Shown here piece after piece: positions 11,867 to 23,814 of a stretch of DNA of 64,000 nucleotides. The notes under the pieces were generated by a model, which saw only the letters and a list, made by a program, of their open reading frames with translations, made no database searches and was not told where the DNA came from. Both the position numbers and the translations under genes were made by a program. Position 1 is the stretch's first letter. Each line of letters begins with the position of its first letter. The stretch is taken from assembly GCA_038049695.1 (NCBI GenBank), contig CP142452.1:53588501-53652500 (forward strand). The letters run 5' to 3'. The stretch is from Cinnamomum chago. Lineage: Eukaryota > Streptophyta > Magnoliopsida > Laurales > Lauraceae.

Positions 11867-13492
11867 ATACTTCATCTCTAATCATGTTAGATTGCTGATC
11901 TTACTTGAGATGCAAAGAGGATAGACCTAGGGCTATGTAAAGATCAATTTTGATTGGGTTTACTTACTTTTTATAGTAGATCCATGTTTGGAATGTCACA
12001 GAAGGGTTTTACTATGATGGAAGGATGGTAGGAAGCCATTAGATGGTATTTGGAATCATTAGAAAGAGTTTGGGATCAGTTGACTAAGATTTGCAAAAAC
12101 CCAATTTTTGGGTGTTCATTAGGTCGGTTAGCCGACTGCAGACAGGAAACTTTCTAATTTTAATCCGAATTTTTTTCTTTTAGCATCCCATCTTTCCACT
12201 ATGGTTTGGCAGCCTAGTTTTGTGAGTTGCTTGGTTGTATGTGATACTAACTTGCAGGTCATTAGGTCCTCTCCATGTGGCCCACAAGTCTTTTACTTTC
12301 TTTATATGGTTGATGATAATTTTGGGCAACTTGTAAAGGGCATCATGGTTTCCCGTGAAAGGGCAAGGCATGGTGAATTTCCCTATAGCCCTTTTATTTC
12401 TATGTTTAGATAACCATGTAAGCCTCATTGTAGAGACATAGGAATTTATGTAATGTTTGTAAATTTGGGAGATGTCCGCGATGAAGAAGGAAAGTGAAGA
12501 TGGACTCCTAATCAAAGAGTTTGAAGATTACCAAAAGCGTTTTGGAGATGCCCAAAGAGTTTGAGGATTCCCAAAGTTTTGGAAAGTCTAGAAGTCCAAG
12601 AAGTCTATTCCGCTTGGGGCATGTGGAGGAGAGGGCTAGTTTCTAATTTTAGCACTGTTTAGTTATGGATGAATGCTTGTTTTAGAAAGTTTTCAAATTT
12701 GATCCAAACATAGCTGTTTCGAAAATTGGTCAAATCAAATTAATTTTTGGAAAGAGTTCTAATTAGAGTTGGTGGGCCCATGAGATGGATCCATTGATAA
12801 CACTAATTTAAGAAACTGAACTTTCCTTAAAATAACTTTACTTGAAACCAATCATTGGTCATATCATGAGATGATTTGATGTCTATATTTGTGGGCCCAT
12901 ATACTTATAAGGAAATCCTCAATTCTAAAATATTAAGTGGGAGCGAGGCATTTATATTTAGAAATCCCGATGGTTTTCCTCAATAGATCCATTGTAAGGA
13001 AAGTATTAGCCTCGCGCCATCTTGAGAATGACTGTTCCCCACGGAAGGCTTTTATTTGTCTAGTTACTAGATATGGATCTCCTATGGATAGTCTTGGTGA
13101 GACGGGGTGGGGGCCCACTCCCCAATGAGGAACTGCCCGCAACGGTTGTCATGCAATGCTAGTTGGTGGGTCACACTTATCTAAAATAATGATGTAGTAT
13201 CCCCAAGGATTTGCCTCATGTATTATAGAAACCGAAGCTAATCAGGAGTCATACATTATTTGGTATGCGATACATAGATAATAATGAATGATGGGGATCA
13301 TGGATAGTTAGTCTTGATCCTAATTTTGACAAACTTTGATCCGTACCAATCTAGGTGGATAGGGATACCGTTGTATTCTTAATTTAGTGGTTATGAGGAT
13401 TCCCATATAAATTTGGTAGAATACTAGACCCTAATGTCATTTATATTCATTAAATGAATATATGGTTGGTTATCTGCTACAGTATTTCAAGC
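11867..13492 (+). other. copia-A leader between PBS and gag
   Basis: A long non-coding leader of about 1.6 kb. Its last part (13290-13490) reappears on the minus strand at 20183-20402 in the inverted copy, which shows it belongs to the element. It contains a 'ggttagccgac' palindrome-like word near 12126. Small frames, for example at 12180-12515 and 12201-12413, overlap on opposite strands and look like chance. Confidence 0.7.
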
Positions 13493-13812
13493 ATGAATTC
13501 AAATACTTTCAATCCAGTTGCAACCATCCTCAATCAGAATAAGTTGGTGGGATCCAACTATGTAGACTGGAAACGGAACCTGGATATTGTCCTGACCGCT
13601 TCAGGATATAAATATGTCCTTACCAACCCCCCCTGATGAGCCTGGCCCGGAAGCATCAGAAGAAAAAAAGGAACTTTACACCACATGGGCCTAAGACGAT
13701 GAGATGGCCAGATGTTACATTTAGGCATCCATGTCTAGTGTTTTGCAACACCAACATCAATCCTATAAGACTGCATATGATATTATATCAAACTTAAAGG
13801 AGATGTTTACGG
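13493..13812 (+). pseudogene. copia-A gag N-terminal fragment
   Basis: Starts at the ATG at 13493 and reads 'MNSNTFNPVATILNQNKL' followed by the 'YVDWKRNLDIVLTA' segment, which is the typical N-terminus of copia gag. A frameshift in the run of C at 13628-13635 and stops near 13693 and 13721 interrupt it. Weak gag similarity continues through 'SYKTAYDIISNLKEMF' to about 13810. There it joins directly to the start of an LTR at 13813, so the rest of gag, all of pol and the polypurine tract are deleted. The inverted copy keeps the same N-terminal region at 19880-20185. Confidence 0.85.
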
Positions 13813-14995
13813 TGTTAGATTGTGTGGTCTCAATCTATCAGTTGATGTAATAAATTGATTAACTTCTTTATTTATCAATAAAATCATGATTTCCTTTCTT
13901 GAGATGAATGATGTTTTATTACTTAATGCACATGACCAATACATATGACATGATGGTTCAGGAGATGAACCGGGTCCCATTAGTATATTAGATGTGATAT
14001 ATGTATATTGATGAGATCCACATACATGAGACATCTGTCACAAATTTTATACTTAAAAATATCTTCACAACCAGTGATGAGACTGGGCCATCTCATCTGA
14101 TAAGGTTGTAGCACTTTGATCACTATGAGATAGTGTGAATTGTCTCGATCATTAGAATTTAAGATTCTAGATCATAGTGTTGGTACATTGGATGTATTGA
14201 AAGACCTTGAGAAGAACCTTATGAAATACTGTTTCGATTTAAGGACTGCTCTCATAATTCCCTAGCAATAGGCTCTCAATCCTGAGACATTGATGAACTC
14301 AAGTTTCTATCTATTCATTTACTTTGAGTCACCAATGAGTGAGGTCAACTGTAGGTCAACACCTCGGTGTCTTGGGTATGTGGTAGTAGGACTGTGAGAA
14401 CATACAATGATCAAGATGGAATCTTTCTATATTATCCCCTTGTGCCAATTAATGAATTTATCATTAGTAAGTGCGCACCCATCTCGATTTAAAGTTAACT
14501 GGATGGTACTGATGGTCACTGTGATTAATTGGGGCTCAAGGATAATAAGATGTGGATCTAGGATTGGATTAGACAGATTTATTCCAATTGATCTATGGAT
14601 ATTGATAGAGGGGCCTACGTGTGGTAATTGGGAATTTTAGGGTCTTCATTGTAATTTATTCATAAGACTGGAGTGCAATTGCCTTTATATAGTGGTGTTA
14701 TTTGCAATTAACTGTAGGCCCGGATTGCACATGAGATATAGGGTCGAGAGTCCCAGTAGGTGCCAACTTTCTAAGGAATTCTTAGTGGTCCCCACGCTAG
14801 ACCAAGATATTAGAAAGTTACTAATCTTACTTGAACTCTAAAAGGAAGGAATTAGAAAGTTACTATTTCTATTTGAAGTGAGACTTCTAATAGTGGTAAT
14901 AGTAAGCTACTAATTTGTGTGGAAGTGTGACTTCTAATGCAATTAATAAGAGAGTCTTAAGAAGAGTTTTGTAGGCTATAAATAAGGGAAGAAAC
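13813..14995 (+). mobile_element. copia-A 3' LTR, truncated at its end
   Basis: Starts TGTTAGATTG and is collinear with the 3' LTR at 23815-25477 up to the TATA region ('gctataaataaggg', 14976), where it is cut at 14995 by an LTR end in the opposite orientation. The missing downstream part is not found on the other side of the inverted pair (25478 onward is satellite), so this is a recombination or deletion breakpoint and not a simple insertion site. Confidence 0.88.
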
Positions 14996-16454
14996 TGTTG
15001 GAAGTAGATGGGCCTCGTGGATAGGTTTTCAAAACTTTTTTACCCACTTGACTCAGGGATCAACTATCCCTAAGGCCATAAACCATATCTAGGATGCAAT
15101 CCCTCCTTCTCATTAATCATGTACAACAATATAACCTATTTAGAAGATAGAAATCAGCAACTACTTGCAACAAAATAATCTACAACAAGTTGAGAAGTAG
15201 ATTATTCCTTTGTAGCCCGGTAGTACTCTAATGGAGGATAAGACAATTAACTTGATCAAGAACTCTTCTTGAAGCAATTAGACATCTCGAAGACCTTGTT
15301 GTCTTCCATGCTATTGCCCTCTATCAGATCTTTTTTATCAAGAAGATAGTGGAATCTCCTAGAGAAAACCTTACTAGAAACTCCAAGAAACTAAAAAGGA
15401 ATTAGAAGAGAGAAGAGGAGAAGAATTGTGCAACACTTGCACAAAACAAAGGGGCTGGGTGTGGATCCTCTATGTTGGACGTCCAAGAGGGGATGGTTCC
15501 CCTATTTATAACCCCACAAGCCTCCTCTTTCTACTCTCTTACTAATAATATAAGAAGTCTTACTTCCACACAAATTAGTAGCTTACTATTACCACTATTA
15601 AAAGTACGACATCAAATAGAAATAGTAACTTTCTAATTCCTTCTTTTTAGAGTTCAAGTAAGATTAGTAACTTTCTAAAATCTTAGGCTAGCGTGGGGAC
15701 TACTAGGGATTCCTTAGAAAGTTAGCTCCAATTGGGACACTGCGACCCCACATCTCATGTGCAATCCAATTAACTCTTGATCGAGATGGATGCGCACTTA
15801 CTAATGACAAATCCATTAATTGACATAAGTGGATAGCATAGATAGAATCCATCTTGACCATTGGATGTTCCCACAGTCCTACTACCACGTACCCAAGACA
15901 CCGAGGTGTTGACCTACAGTTGGTCTCACTCATTGGTGACTCAAAGCAAATGAATAGATAGAAACTTGAGTTGATCAATGTCTCAGGATCGAGAGCCTAT
16001 TGCTAGGGAATTATGAGAGCAAACCTTAAAATCGAGACAATTTTTCATAAGGTGCTTCTCATGGTCCTTCAATACATCCAATGTACCAGCATCGTGATCC
16101 AGAATCTTCTATTCTGATGATCGAGACAGATCTCACTATCTTATAGTGATAAAAGTGCTACAACCTTATCAAATGAGATGTCCAGTCTCATCACTGGTTG
16201 TGAAGATATTTTAAGTATAAGATTTGTGACACATGTCTCATGTATGTGGATCTCATCCATATACATATATCACATCTAATATACTAATGGGACCTTGTTC
16301 ATCTCATGAACCATTATGTCATATGTATTGGTCATGTGCATTAAGTAATAAAACAACATCCATCTCATGAAAGGAAAGCATGCTTTTATTGATGAATAAA
16401 GAAATTAATCAATTTATTACATCAACTGATGGATTGAGGCCATACAATCTAACA
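14996..16454 (-). mobile_element. copia-A LTR, minus orientation (outer LTR of palindromic pair, left)
   Basis: On the plus strand it starts TGTTGGAAGTAG and ends CAATCTAACA. Read in reverse it is the full LTR apart from an internal deletion of about 200 bp near 15768, where 'catgtgcaat' is joined directly to 'ccaattaactc'. On the minus strand a purine tract precedes its start (16455-16470), as expected for a 3' LTR of a minus-strand element. Confidence 0.9.
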
Positions 16455-16800
16455 ATTTCCCACTTGGGCTCAATGCCAATCAGGGTTGCATCTCATGCCT
16501 ATCCCGTCTACATGTTGCTCAAGGACTTTGGTAGTCAAAGGCTTAGTAAAGGGATCACCCAAATTGTCGGCAGAGTCTATCTAGGTGATAGCAGTATCAC
16601 CTCTCTGCACAATCTCTCTGACCATGTGTTACTATCTATGTACATGCTTTTGGCTCTAAGGTTCCTTGGACTTATCGACTGCCCTATTGTTATCACAGTA
16701 AACTGTGAGCAGTTGTCCTGCCAAAAGTACCACTCCAAGTTCCATATGGAATCTTTTGAGCCAATCTGTTTCTTTAGTTGCTTCTCAAGCAGCTATAGCA
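16455..16800 (-). other. copia-A 3' end of internal region and polypurine tract (minus)
   Basis: Minus-strand segment between the end of the RNase H-like coding remnant and the LTR. The polypurine tract lies next to the LTR (16455-16470, 'cccaagtggg' on the minus strand) and is mirrored at 23801-23814 in the plus-strand arm. Part of it still encodes the decayed RNase H tail. The 145-codon plus-strand frame at 16380-16817 is antisense to this and not a gene. Confidence 0.75.
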
Positions 16801-17860
16801 TAAACACATACCCATAAATTGATTTCTTGGAATCCTTATTTAACATGAAGTCAGAATCTGTGTAACCGACTTGAATGAACTCATTACTACCATAAATCAA
16901 CATAAAGTCTCTAGTCCTTTTCAAGTATTTGAGAATACACTTTACAGCAGTCGAATGTTTGGGTCCTGGGTTAGACTGATATTTGCTGACTAGGCTCACT
17001 GCGTGATAGATATCCTATCTAGTACTAAGCATAGCTAATCGTACCAGCACCTCATCTATGTACGCATATTGGGATAAGCCTATCATCCTATTTTTTCGGT
17101 CTCAATGGAGTTTAAACCCTAGGATGTGGCTTGCTTCTCCCAATTCCTTCATATCAAAAGTCTTAGCCAACTAAACTTTTACTGTTGACAACATCCCTAT
17201 ACCACTCTTTAGGAGAAGGATGTCATCGACATATAAAACCAGAAAGACTACTCTATCACCTTCACTTTTCATGTACAAACACGACTCATCCAGATTTTGA
17301 CAAAACCAAATGACTTGATTCCTTGGTCAAAACGGATGTTCCAGTTTCGGGATGCCTGCTTCAGTCCATAAATAGACTTTTGCAGCTTGCAAACTTTTTG
17401 CTCTTGGTTTTTAGTTACAAAATCGTCTGGGTGCACCATATAGATGTCTTCCTCAAGATGGCCATTAAGAAACGCCGTCTTGACATCCATTTGCCAAATC
17501 TCGTAATCGAGATGACCGCAATGAATAAGAGTTTCCTGATGGACTTGAGCATGGCTACCGGCGAGATGGTTTCCTCATAATCGATATCTTCTTTCTGAGT
17601 ATATCCTTTCGTAACAAGCCTGACCTTTAAAGGTTTCAACTCTTCCTTCTGGTCCTCTCTTTCTCTTGCAGACTCACTTGCACCCAATAAGTTTAATATT
17701 GGCAGGCAAGTCCATAAGTGTCCAGACCTGATTGGAGAACATAGACTCCATCTCAACTTTCATAGCATCTTGCCAACGTCCCGAATCTATGTCATTAGTA
17801 TTTTCATCATAGTTAAAGGGATCTTGTTCTGGTTCTTCCGGGACTGCCTTTAAGACTCTC
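16801..17860 (-). pseudogene. copia-A reverse transcriptase and RNase H remnant (left arm)
   Basis: Minus-strand copia RT with recognisable motifs: '[19 protein letters not shown]', '[19 protein letters not shown]' and an intact YVDD box encoded at 17222-17233, followed by the RNase H entry 'AVKCILKYLKRTRDFML' and 'GYTDSDF'. Frames shift at about 17290, 17480 and 17000, and stops interrupt the linker after YVDD. It matches the right arm (22400-23480) through its whole length with scattered differences. Confidence 0.88.
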
Positions 17861-18960
17861 CCAAGAACGAGAACCTGTCAGGGGTCCTAACAATGCTCCC
17901 ACTACGACGAGGCACTGGTGTAATTACTGGGTCTGGTAAGAGCGGTTCTTCCTCAAGTTCGGTCATACTTGGATTTGGAATTGTTTGCTTTTGAATTTCT
18001 TCCAAGATCACATTTTCTAAAGATTTCCGGTCGATCATCTAATCTTCCTTCAGAAAAACCGCATTAGTGCTCACCAGTACTTTCTGCTTTTTGGGATTAT
18101 AGAATATCCAACCTTTAGCTCCTTTAGGATATCCTACAAACGTGCACACTTCCGACTTCGTTTCCAACTTATCTGTCTTCACCTTTAGCACATGTGCTGA
18201 ACAACGCCAAATATGTAAATGTTGTAGACTAGGCTTTCGCCCGTACCACAACTCCCGGGGAGTCTTAGGTACAGACTTAGGTGGTACGAGGTTTAGTATG
18301 TACATTGCAGTATCTAAGCCGTATCCCCAAAAGGATATAGGTAATCCTGAGAAACTCAGCATAGACCTAATCATATCTAAAAGAGTCATGTTCGTTCTTT
18401 CTGCTACTCCATTCTATTGAGGCATACCAGGAGCAGACAACTGGGATAGAATCCCATTTTCTGATAAGTATCCCATAAAATCAGCAGAGAGATATTCCCC
18501 TCCTCGATCTGATCGAAGAGTCTTGATACTTTTACCTAATTGCCTTTTCCGCTTCCGCTCGAAACTCTTTGAACTTTTCAAAAGCCTCAGACTTGCGGTG
18601 TATAAGGTATATGTATCCATATCTTGAGTAATCATATGTGAAAGTGATGAAATACTCATATCCTCCTCTGGCCCTGACATTAATGGGTCCACACACATCA
18701 GTATGCACTAATTCCAAGAAATCTTTGGCTCTATTGCCCTTAGATGAAAAAGGTCTTTTGGTCATTTTGCCTTCCAGACAGGACTGGCAGACATGCATTG
18801 GTTCTACCACCAATGAAGGCAAGATACCATCTTTCATTGGCCTGTCAATCCTGTTTAGTTTTATATGACCTATCCTCAAGTGCCAAAGTTTTGTTGGATT
18901 AGATGAATGTGACTTCCTCTTTAATGATGGTCTCAGTATCATGTATCTCATAAATTTTAG
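17861..18960 (-). pseudogene. copia-A integrase remnant (left arm)
   Basis: Minus-strand integrase. From upstream: the zinc-binding HHCC region ('LWHLRIGH' and 'CQSCLEGKMTKRPF'), the core with the first Asp in 'LELVHTDVCGP', the second in 'TLRSDRGGEY', and the third acidic residue region in 'NGVAER'. A TAG stop at 18414-18416 replaces a Gln codon just before 'NGVAER'. The right arm has the same stop at the same codon (21780-21782). Then follow '[28 protein letters not shown]' cut into separate frames, and the C-terminal '[11 protein letters not shown]' region. Confidence 0.88.
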
Positions 18961-19585
18961 GAGTTAACAAATAAAGTCAATTGGTTACCTTGCCAGAACA
19001 TATAAAAGTACCATTCATCTTTATGACAACTTCAGTAACCAAAGTAATGGAATAACTTTTATTCACCAAACCAGAAACTGAAATTAAATTCCGCCGTAAA
19101 GACGGTACATATAACGTGTTTGACAAAACCAATTTATTATTTGAAAAACATAAAGTAATAACTCCTACTGAAACAGCTTCTGCCTTAGCATCATATCCTA
19201 GGTTGACAATGATTTCTCCGTCACTGAGCCTCCTGGTTTCCCTGAACCCCTGTAACGAATTACATACGTGATCAGTTGCCCTGGAGTCCATACACCAAGA
19301 TTCTGAAGTACTAGTTGCAAAACTAACTTTAGAAATAAGTGACTCAATCATACTTGAGATCTTCTTCTTAGACAGATATTCTGGACAATTCCTTTTCCAA
19401 TGTCCTGTCTTACCACAATGGAAACACTTCCCTTTTACTACCGTACCCATAGCCTTGGCCATACTACAAGTAGAACCATTCTCTACCTTAGGACCCTTGA
19501 TGACTGATTTCTTCTTGCTATCTCGGTCTTTGCCTTTCGGCTTGGTCCTAGCAAATGACTTTTCTGTCATGAGGGGATTTTGCTC
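18961..19585 (-). pseudogene. copia-A nucleocapsid and protease remnant (left arm)
   Basis: A 197-codon minus-strand frame starting in the gag-pol linker. It encodes a CCHC zinc knuckle, C-X2-C-X4-H-X4-C, at 19385-19426 ('CFHCGKTGHWKRNC'), then the aspartic protease. The protease active-site triad, normally Asp-Ser/Thr-Gly, reads Asp-Ser-Arg here ('MDSRATDH'). That change should abolish activity. The right arm carries the same change. A stop near 19588 separates this frame from upstream gag. Confidence 0.9.
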
Positions 19586-20185
19586 TTACTTCATGATTTC
19601 CTCAGTCACTACCAGCTGGCCAGATAGCTCAGCTATGGTCATTTCCAATTTGTTATAATTGATATCGAAATGATTGAAAGAATCCGGTAGTGACTGAAGG
19701 ATCACGTCGATCTGCGATTCTGTATCAATCATAACACCCAGTACATCTACCTCATTCAGTGCGAGACTCATTTTCAACAAATATTTTTGTACTGGGGTTC
19801 CCTGAGCCATCTTAGTGTTTATCAGCACCTTCATAGCAGTTTGCCTAGTAGGTCTAACCTGGTCTGCAAACATCTCCTTTAAGTTCGATATATTATCGTA
19901 TGCTGACTTCTAGGATTGATGTTGGTGTTGTAAAACAGTAGACATGGATGCCTATATAAAACATCTGGCTACTTCATTGTCTTTGGTCCACTTGGTGTAA
20001 AGGTCCTTTTCACACTGAGGTGCATGAGACTCAGGCTCAGGAAGGGAGGGTATGGTAAGGACATATCTGCATCATGAAGGTGTCAGGACAATATCCAGGG
20101 TCCTTTTCCAGTCTATAAAGTTGGATTCCATCAACTTATTCTGGTTAAGGACGGTCGCAAGTGGATTGAAAGTATTCAAATTCAT
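19586..20185 (-). pseudogene. copia-A gag remnant (left arm)
   Basis: Minus-strand gag beginning at the ATG at 20183-20185 (the same start context as 13493 on the plus strand), broken near 20040-20110 and 19910-19965. It continues in the 95-codon frame at 19586-19873 with 'VQKYLLKMSLALNEVDVLG' and 'LPDSFNHFDINYNKL', a region typical of the copia gag UBN2-type domain. It is collinear with 20403-20600 in the right arm. Confidence 0.85.
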
Positions 20186-20402
20186 GCTTGAAATACTGTA
20201 GCACATAACCATACATTCTATTAATGAATTTAAATGACATTAGGGTTTAGTATTCTTCCAAATTTATGTGGGAATCCTCATAACCACTAAATTAAGAATA
20301 CAACGGAATCCCAATCCCCGGGGTATGCCTCCTTTGGGAGTGCTAATACCACCTAGATTGGTGTGGATCAAAGTTGGTCAAAATTAGGATCAAGACTAAC
20401 TA
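20186..20402 (-). other. copia-A leader remnant (left arm) and centre of the palindrome
   Basis: Minus-strand copy of the leader found at about 13287-13492. It breaks at 20402, inside the word 'ccatgatcc', where plus-strand gag sequence starts. The two sides share only two C residues at the join, so the junction formed with little or no homology. About 1.4 kb of leader, the PBS and the 5' LTR of this arm are missing. Confidence 0.8.
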
Positions 20403-21270
20403 TCCATGATCCAGTACAAAAACATTTGTTGAAAATGAGTCTCGCACTGAATGAGTTAGATGTACTAGGTGTTACGATTGATAAAGAATCGCAGATCAAC
20501 ATGATCCTTCAGTCACTACTGGATTCTTTCAATCATTTCGAGATCAATTATAACAAATTGGAAATGACCATAGGTGAGCTGTCTTGCTAGCTGGTAGTGA
20601 CTGAGGAAATCATGAACGAAGAGCAAAATCCCCTCATGACAAAAAAGTCATTTGCTAGGACCAAGCCGAAAGGCAAAGACCGAGATAGCAAGAAGAAATT
20701 AGTCATCAAGGGTCCTAAGGTGGAGAATGGTTCTCCTTATAGTATGGCCAAGGCTAAGGGTTCAGGGTCAAAAGGAAAGTGTTTCCATTGTGGTAAGACA
20801 GGACATTGGAAAAGGAATTGTCCAGAATATCTGTTAAAGAAGAAGACCTCAGGTATAATTGAGTCACTTATTTCTGAAGTTATTTTTGCAACTGGTGCTT
20901 CAGAATCTTAGTGTATGGACTCCAGGGCAACTGATCACATATGTAATTCGTTGCAGGGGTTCAAGGAAACCAGGAGGTTCAGTGACGGAGAAATCATTGT
21001 CAATCTAGGATATGATGCTAAGGTAGAGGTTGTTTCAGTGGGAGTCATTACATTATGTTTTTCAAATAATAAATTGGTTTTGTCAAACACCTTATATGTA
21101 CCATCTTTACGGCGGAATTTAATTTCAGTTTCTAGTTTGGTGAATAAAAGTTATTCTATTACTTTTGGTACAGAAGTTGTCATAAAGATGAATGGTACTT
21201 TTATATGTTCTGGCAAGGTAACCAATGGGCTTTATTTGTTAACTCCTACAATGTATGAGATACATGATAC
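20403..21270 (+). pseudogene. copia-A gag, nucleocapsid and protease remnant (right arm)
   Basis: Plus-strand gag starting in mid-gene ('VQKHLLKMSLALNELDVLG'), with a stop at 20588-20590. Next come the CCHC knuckle at 20780-20821 and the protease with Asp-Ser-Arg in place of the usual Asp-Ser-Gly ('MDSRATDH', from 20915), after a stop at 20909. The first half of gag, the leader and the 5' LTR are absent. The ATG-started frames here are parts of one broken polyprotein and not separate genes. Confidence 0.88.
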
Positions 21271-22140
21271 TGAAACAATCAATAGACCATCATTAAAGAG
21301 GAAGTCACCTTCATCTAATCCAACAAAACTTTGGCACTTGAGGTTAGGTCATATAAACCTAAACAAGATGGTATCTTGCCTTCATTGGTGGTAGAACCAA
21401 TGCCTGTTTGCGAATTCTGTATGGAAGGCAAAATGACCAAAATACCCTTTTCATCTAAGGCAATAGGGCCAAAGGTTTATTGGAATTAGTGTATACTGAT
21501 GTGTGTTGACCCATTAATGTCAGGGCCACAGGAGGATATGAGTATTTCATTTCTTTCACAGATGATTTCTCAAGATATGGATACATATGCCTTATGCACC
21601 GCAAGTCCGAGGCTTTTGAAAAGTTCAAAGAGTTTCGAGTGGAAGCAGAAAAGCAATTAGGTAGGAGTATCAAGACTCTTCGATCAAATCGAGGAGGGGA
21701 ATATCTCTCTGTTGATTTTATGCGATACTTATCAGAAAATGAGATTCTATCCCAGTTGTCTGCTTCTGGTATGCCTCAATAGAATGGAGTAGCAGAAAGA
21801 AGGAACATGACTCTTTTAGATATGATCATGTCTATGATGAGTTTCTCAGGATTACCTATATCCTTTTGGGGATACGCCTTGGATACTGCGATGTGCATAC
21901 TAAACCTCATACCATCTAAGTCTGTACATAGGACTCCCCGGGAGTTGTGGTCCGGGCAAAAGCCTAGTCTACATCATTTACACATTTGGGGTTGTCCGGC
22001 ACATGTGCTAAAGGTTAATACGGATAAGTTGGAAGCGAAGACGGAAGTATGCACGTTTGTAGGATATCGTAAAGGAACTAAAGGTTGGTTATTCTATAAT
22101 CCCAGAGAGCAGAAAGTGCTGGTGAGCACTAATGCGGTTT
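21271..22140 (+). pseudogene. copia-A integrase remnant (right arm)
   Basis: Plus-strand integrase with 'LWHLRLGHIN' and 'CEFCMEGKMTK' (zinc-binding), 'LELVYTDVC' (first Asp, frame shifted), 'TLRSNRGGEY' (Asn replaces the second catalytic Asp found in the left arm as 'TLRSDRGGEY'), and a TAG stop at 21780-21782 just before 'NGVAERR'. After the stop a long open frame begins at 21807 ('[17 protein letters not shown]') and runs through the C-terminal region into RT. Confidence 0.88.
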
Positions 22141-23096
22141 TTTTGGAGGAAGATTATATGATTGATCGGAAATCTTTAGAAAAGGTGATCTTGGAAAAAA
22201 TTCAAGAGCAAACAATTCCAAATCCTAGTATGACCGAACCTGAGGAAGAAGTGCCCTTACCGGACCCAGTAGTTACACCAGTGCCTCGTCGTAGTGGGAG
22301 GATTGTCAGACCCCCTGACAGGTTCTCGTTCTTGGGAGAGTCTTACGAGGCAGTCCCGGAAGAACCAGAACACGATCCCTGTAACTATGATGAAGCAATT
22401 AATGACATAGATTCGGAGCGTTGGGAAGATGCTATGAAAGCTGAGATGGGATCTATGTACTCCAATCAAGTCTGGACACTTGTGGACTTGCCTACCAATA
22501 TTAAACCTATTGGGTGCAAGTGGGTCTACAAGAGAAAGAAAGGACCAGATGGTAGAGTAGAGACCTTTAAGGCTAGGCTTGTTGCGAAAGGGTATACTCA
22601 GAAAGAGGGTATCGATTATGAGGAATCTTTCTCGTCAGTAGCCATGCTCAAGTCCATCAGGATACTCTTATCCATTGCGGCTCATCTCTATTATGAGATT
22701 TGGCAAATGGATGTCAAGACGGCGTTTCTCAACGGCCATCTTGAGGAAGACATCTATATGGTGCAACCAGACGGTTTTGTAGCTAAAAACCAAGAGCAAA
22801 AAGTTTGCAAGCTGCAGAAGTCTATTTATGGACTGAAACAGGCATCCCGAAGCTGGAACATCTGTTTTGACCAGTCAATTAAGTCATTTGGTTTTTGTCA
22901 AAATCCGGATGAGTCATGTGTGTACACGAAAAATGAAGGTGATAAGGTAGTCTTTCTAATTTTATATGTCGATGACATCCTACTCCTTGGGAAAGATGTG
23001 GAAATGTTAATAACGGTAAAAGTTTGGTTGGCCAAGACTTTTGATATGATGGACTTGGGAGAAGCTAGGGACATCCTAAGGATCAAACTCCATTGA
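21807..23096 (+). pseudogene. copia-A integrase C-terminus to reverse transcriptase, 429-codon open frame
   Basis: This is the longest open frame in the window. It covers the integrase tail ('[13 protein letters not shown]'), the '[21 protein letters not shown]' linker and most of the RT domain: '[16 protein letters not shown]'-like entry, '[19 protein letters not shown]', '[13 protein letters not shown]', and an intact YVDD box at 22965-22976. It ends at 23094-23096 after 'RDILRIKLH', before the RNase H region, which continues in another frame. Although open, it lacks a functional protease, integrase core and 5' LTR upstream, so it should be read as part of a dead element. Confidence 0.88.
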
Positions 23097-23814
23097 GACC
23101 GAAACAAATGGATTATAGGCTTATCCCAAGCTGCATACATGGATAAGGTACTAGTATGGTTTGTTATGCAAGATTCCAAAAGGAGCAGATGAGGTCGATA
23201 CCATACGATTCGGCTGTTGGTAGCCTCAAGTATGCTATGCTATGTACTAGACCGGATATCTGTCTTGCAGTGGGCCTAGTCATCAGATATCAGTTTAACC
23301 CAGGGCCCAAAGACTGGACTGCTGTAAAGTGTATTCTCAAATACTTGAGAAGGACTAGAGATTACATGTTGGTTTATAGCAGTGATGAACTGATTCCAGT
23401 CGGTTACACAAATTCTTACTTCATGTCAGATAAGGATTCCAAGAAACCAACTTCTGGGTATGTGTTTATGCTATAGCTGCTTGAGAAGCAACTAAAGAAG
23501 CAGATTGACCCAAAAGATTCCATATGAAACTTGGAGTGGTACTTTTGGCAGGACAGCCGCTCACAGTTTTCTGTGATAATAGCAGGGCAGTCGATAAGTC
23601 CAAAGAACCCAGGAGCTAAAAGCATGTACTAAGGTAGTAACACATGGTCAGAGAGATTGTGCAGAGAGGTGATACTGCTATCACCTAGATAAACTCTGCA
23701 AACAATCAGGAAAATCCCTTTACTAAGCCTTTGACTACAAAAGTTTTTGTGCAGCATGTAGATGGGATGGGGATGAGATGCAACCTTGACTGGCATTGAG
23801 CCCAAGTGGGAGAT
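23097..23814 (+). pseudogene. copia-A RNase H remnant, 3' non-coding part and polypurine tract (right arm)
   Basis: RNase H entry in two frames ('QMRSIPYDSAVGSLKYAM', 'AVKCILKYLRRTRDYML', 'GYTNSYFMSDKDSKKPTSGYVFML'), then the decayed RNase H tail and a non-coding part. The polypurine tract is at 23801-23814 (gcccaagtgggaga plus t) directly before the LTR. Confidence 0.82.

Noticed and set aside
16380-16817. 145-codon plus-strand frame in the copia-A left arm
   Set aside because: It is antisense to the LTR end and RNase H remnant, so it is a shadow frame.
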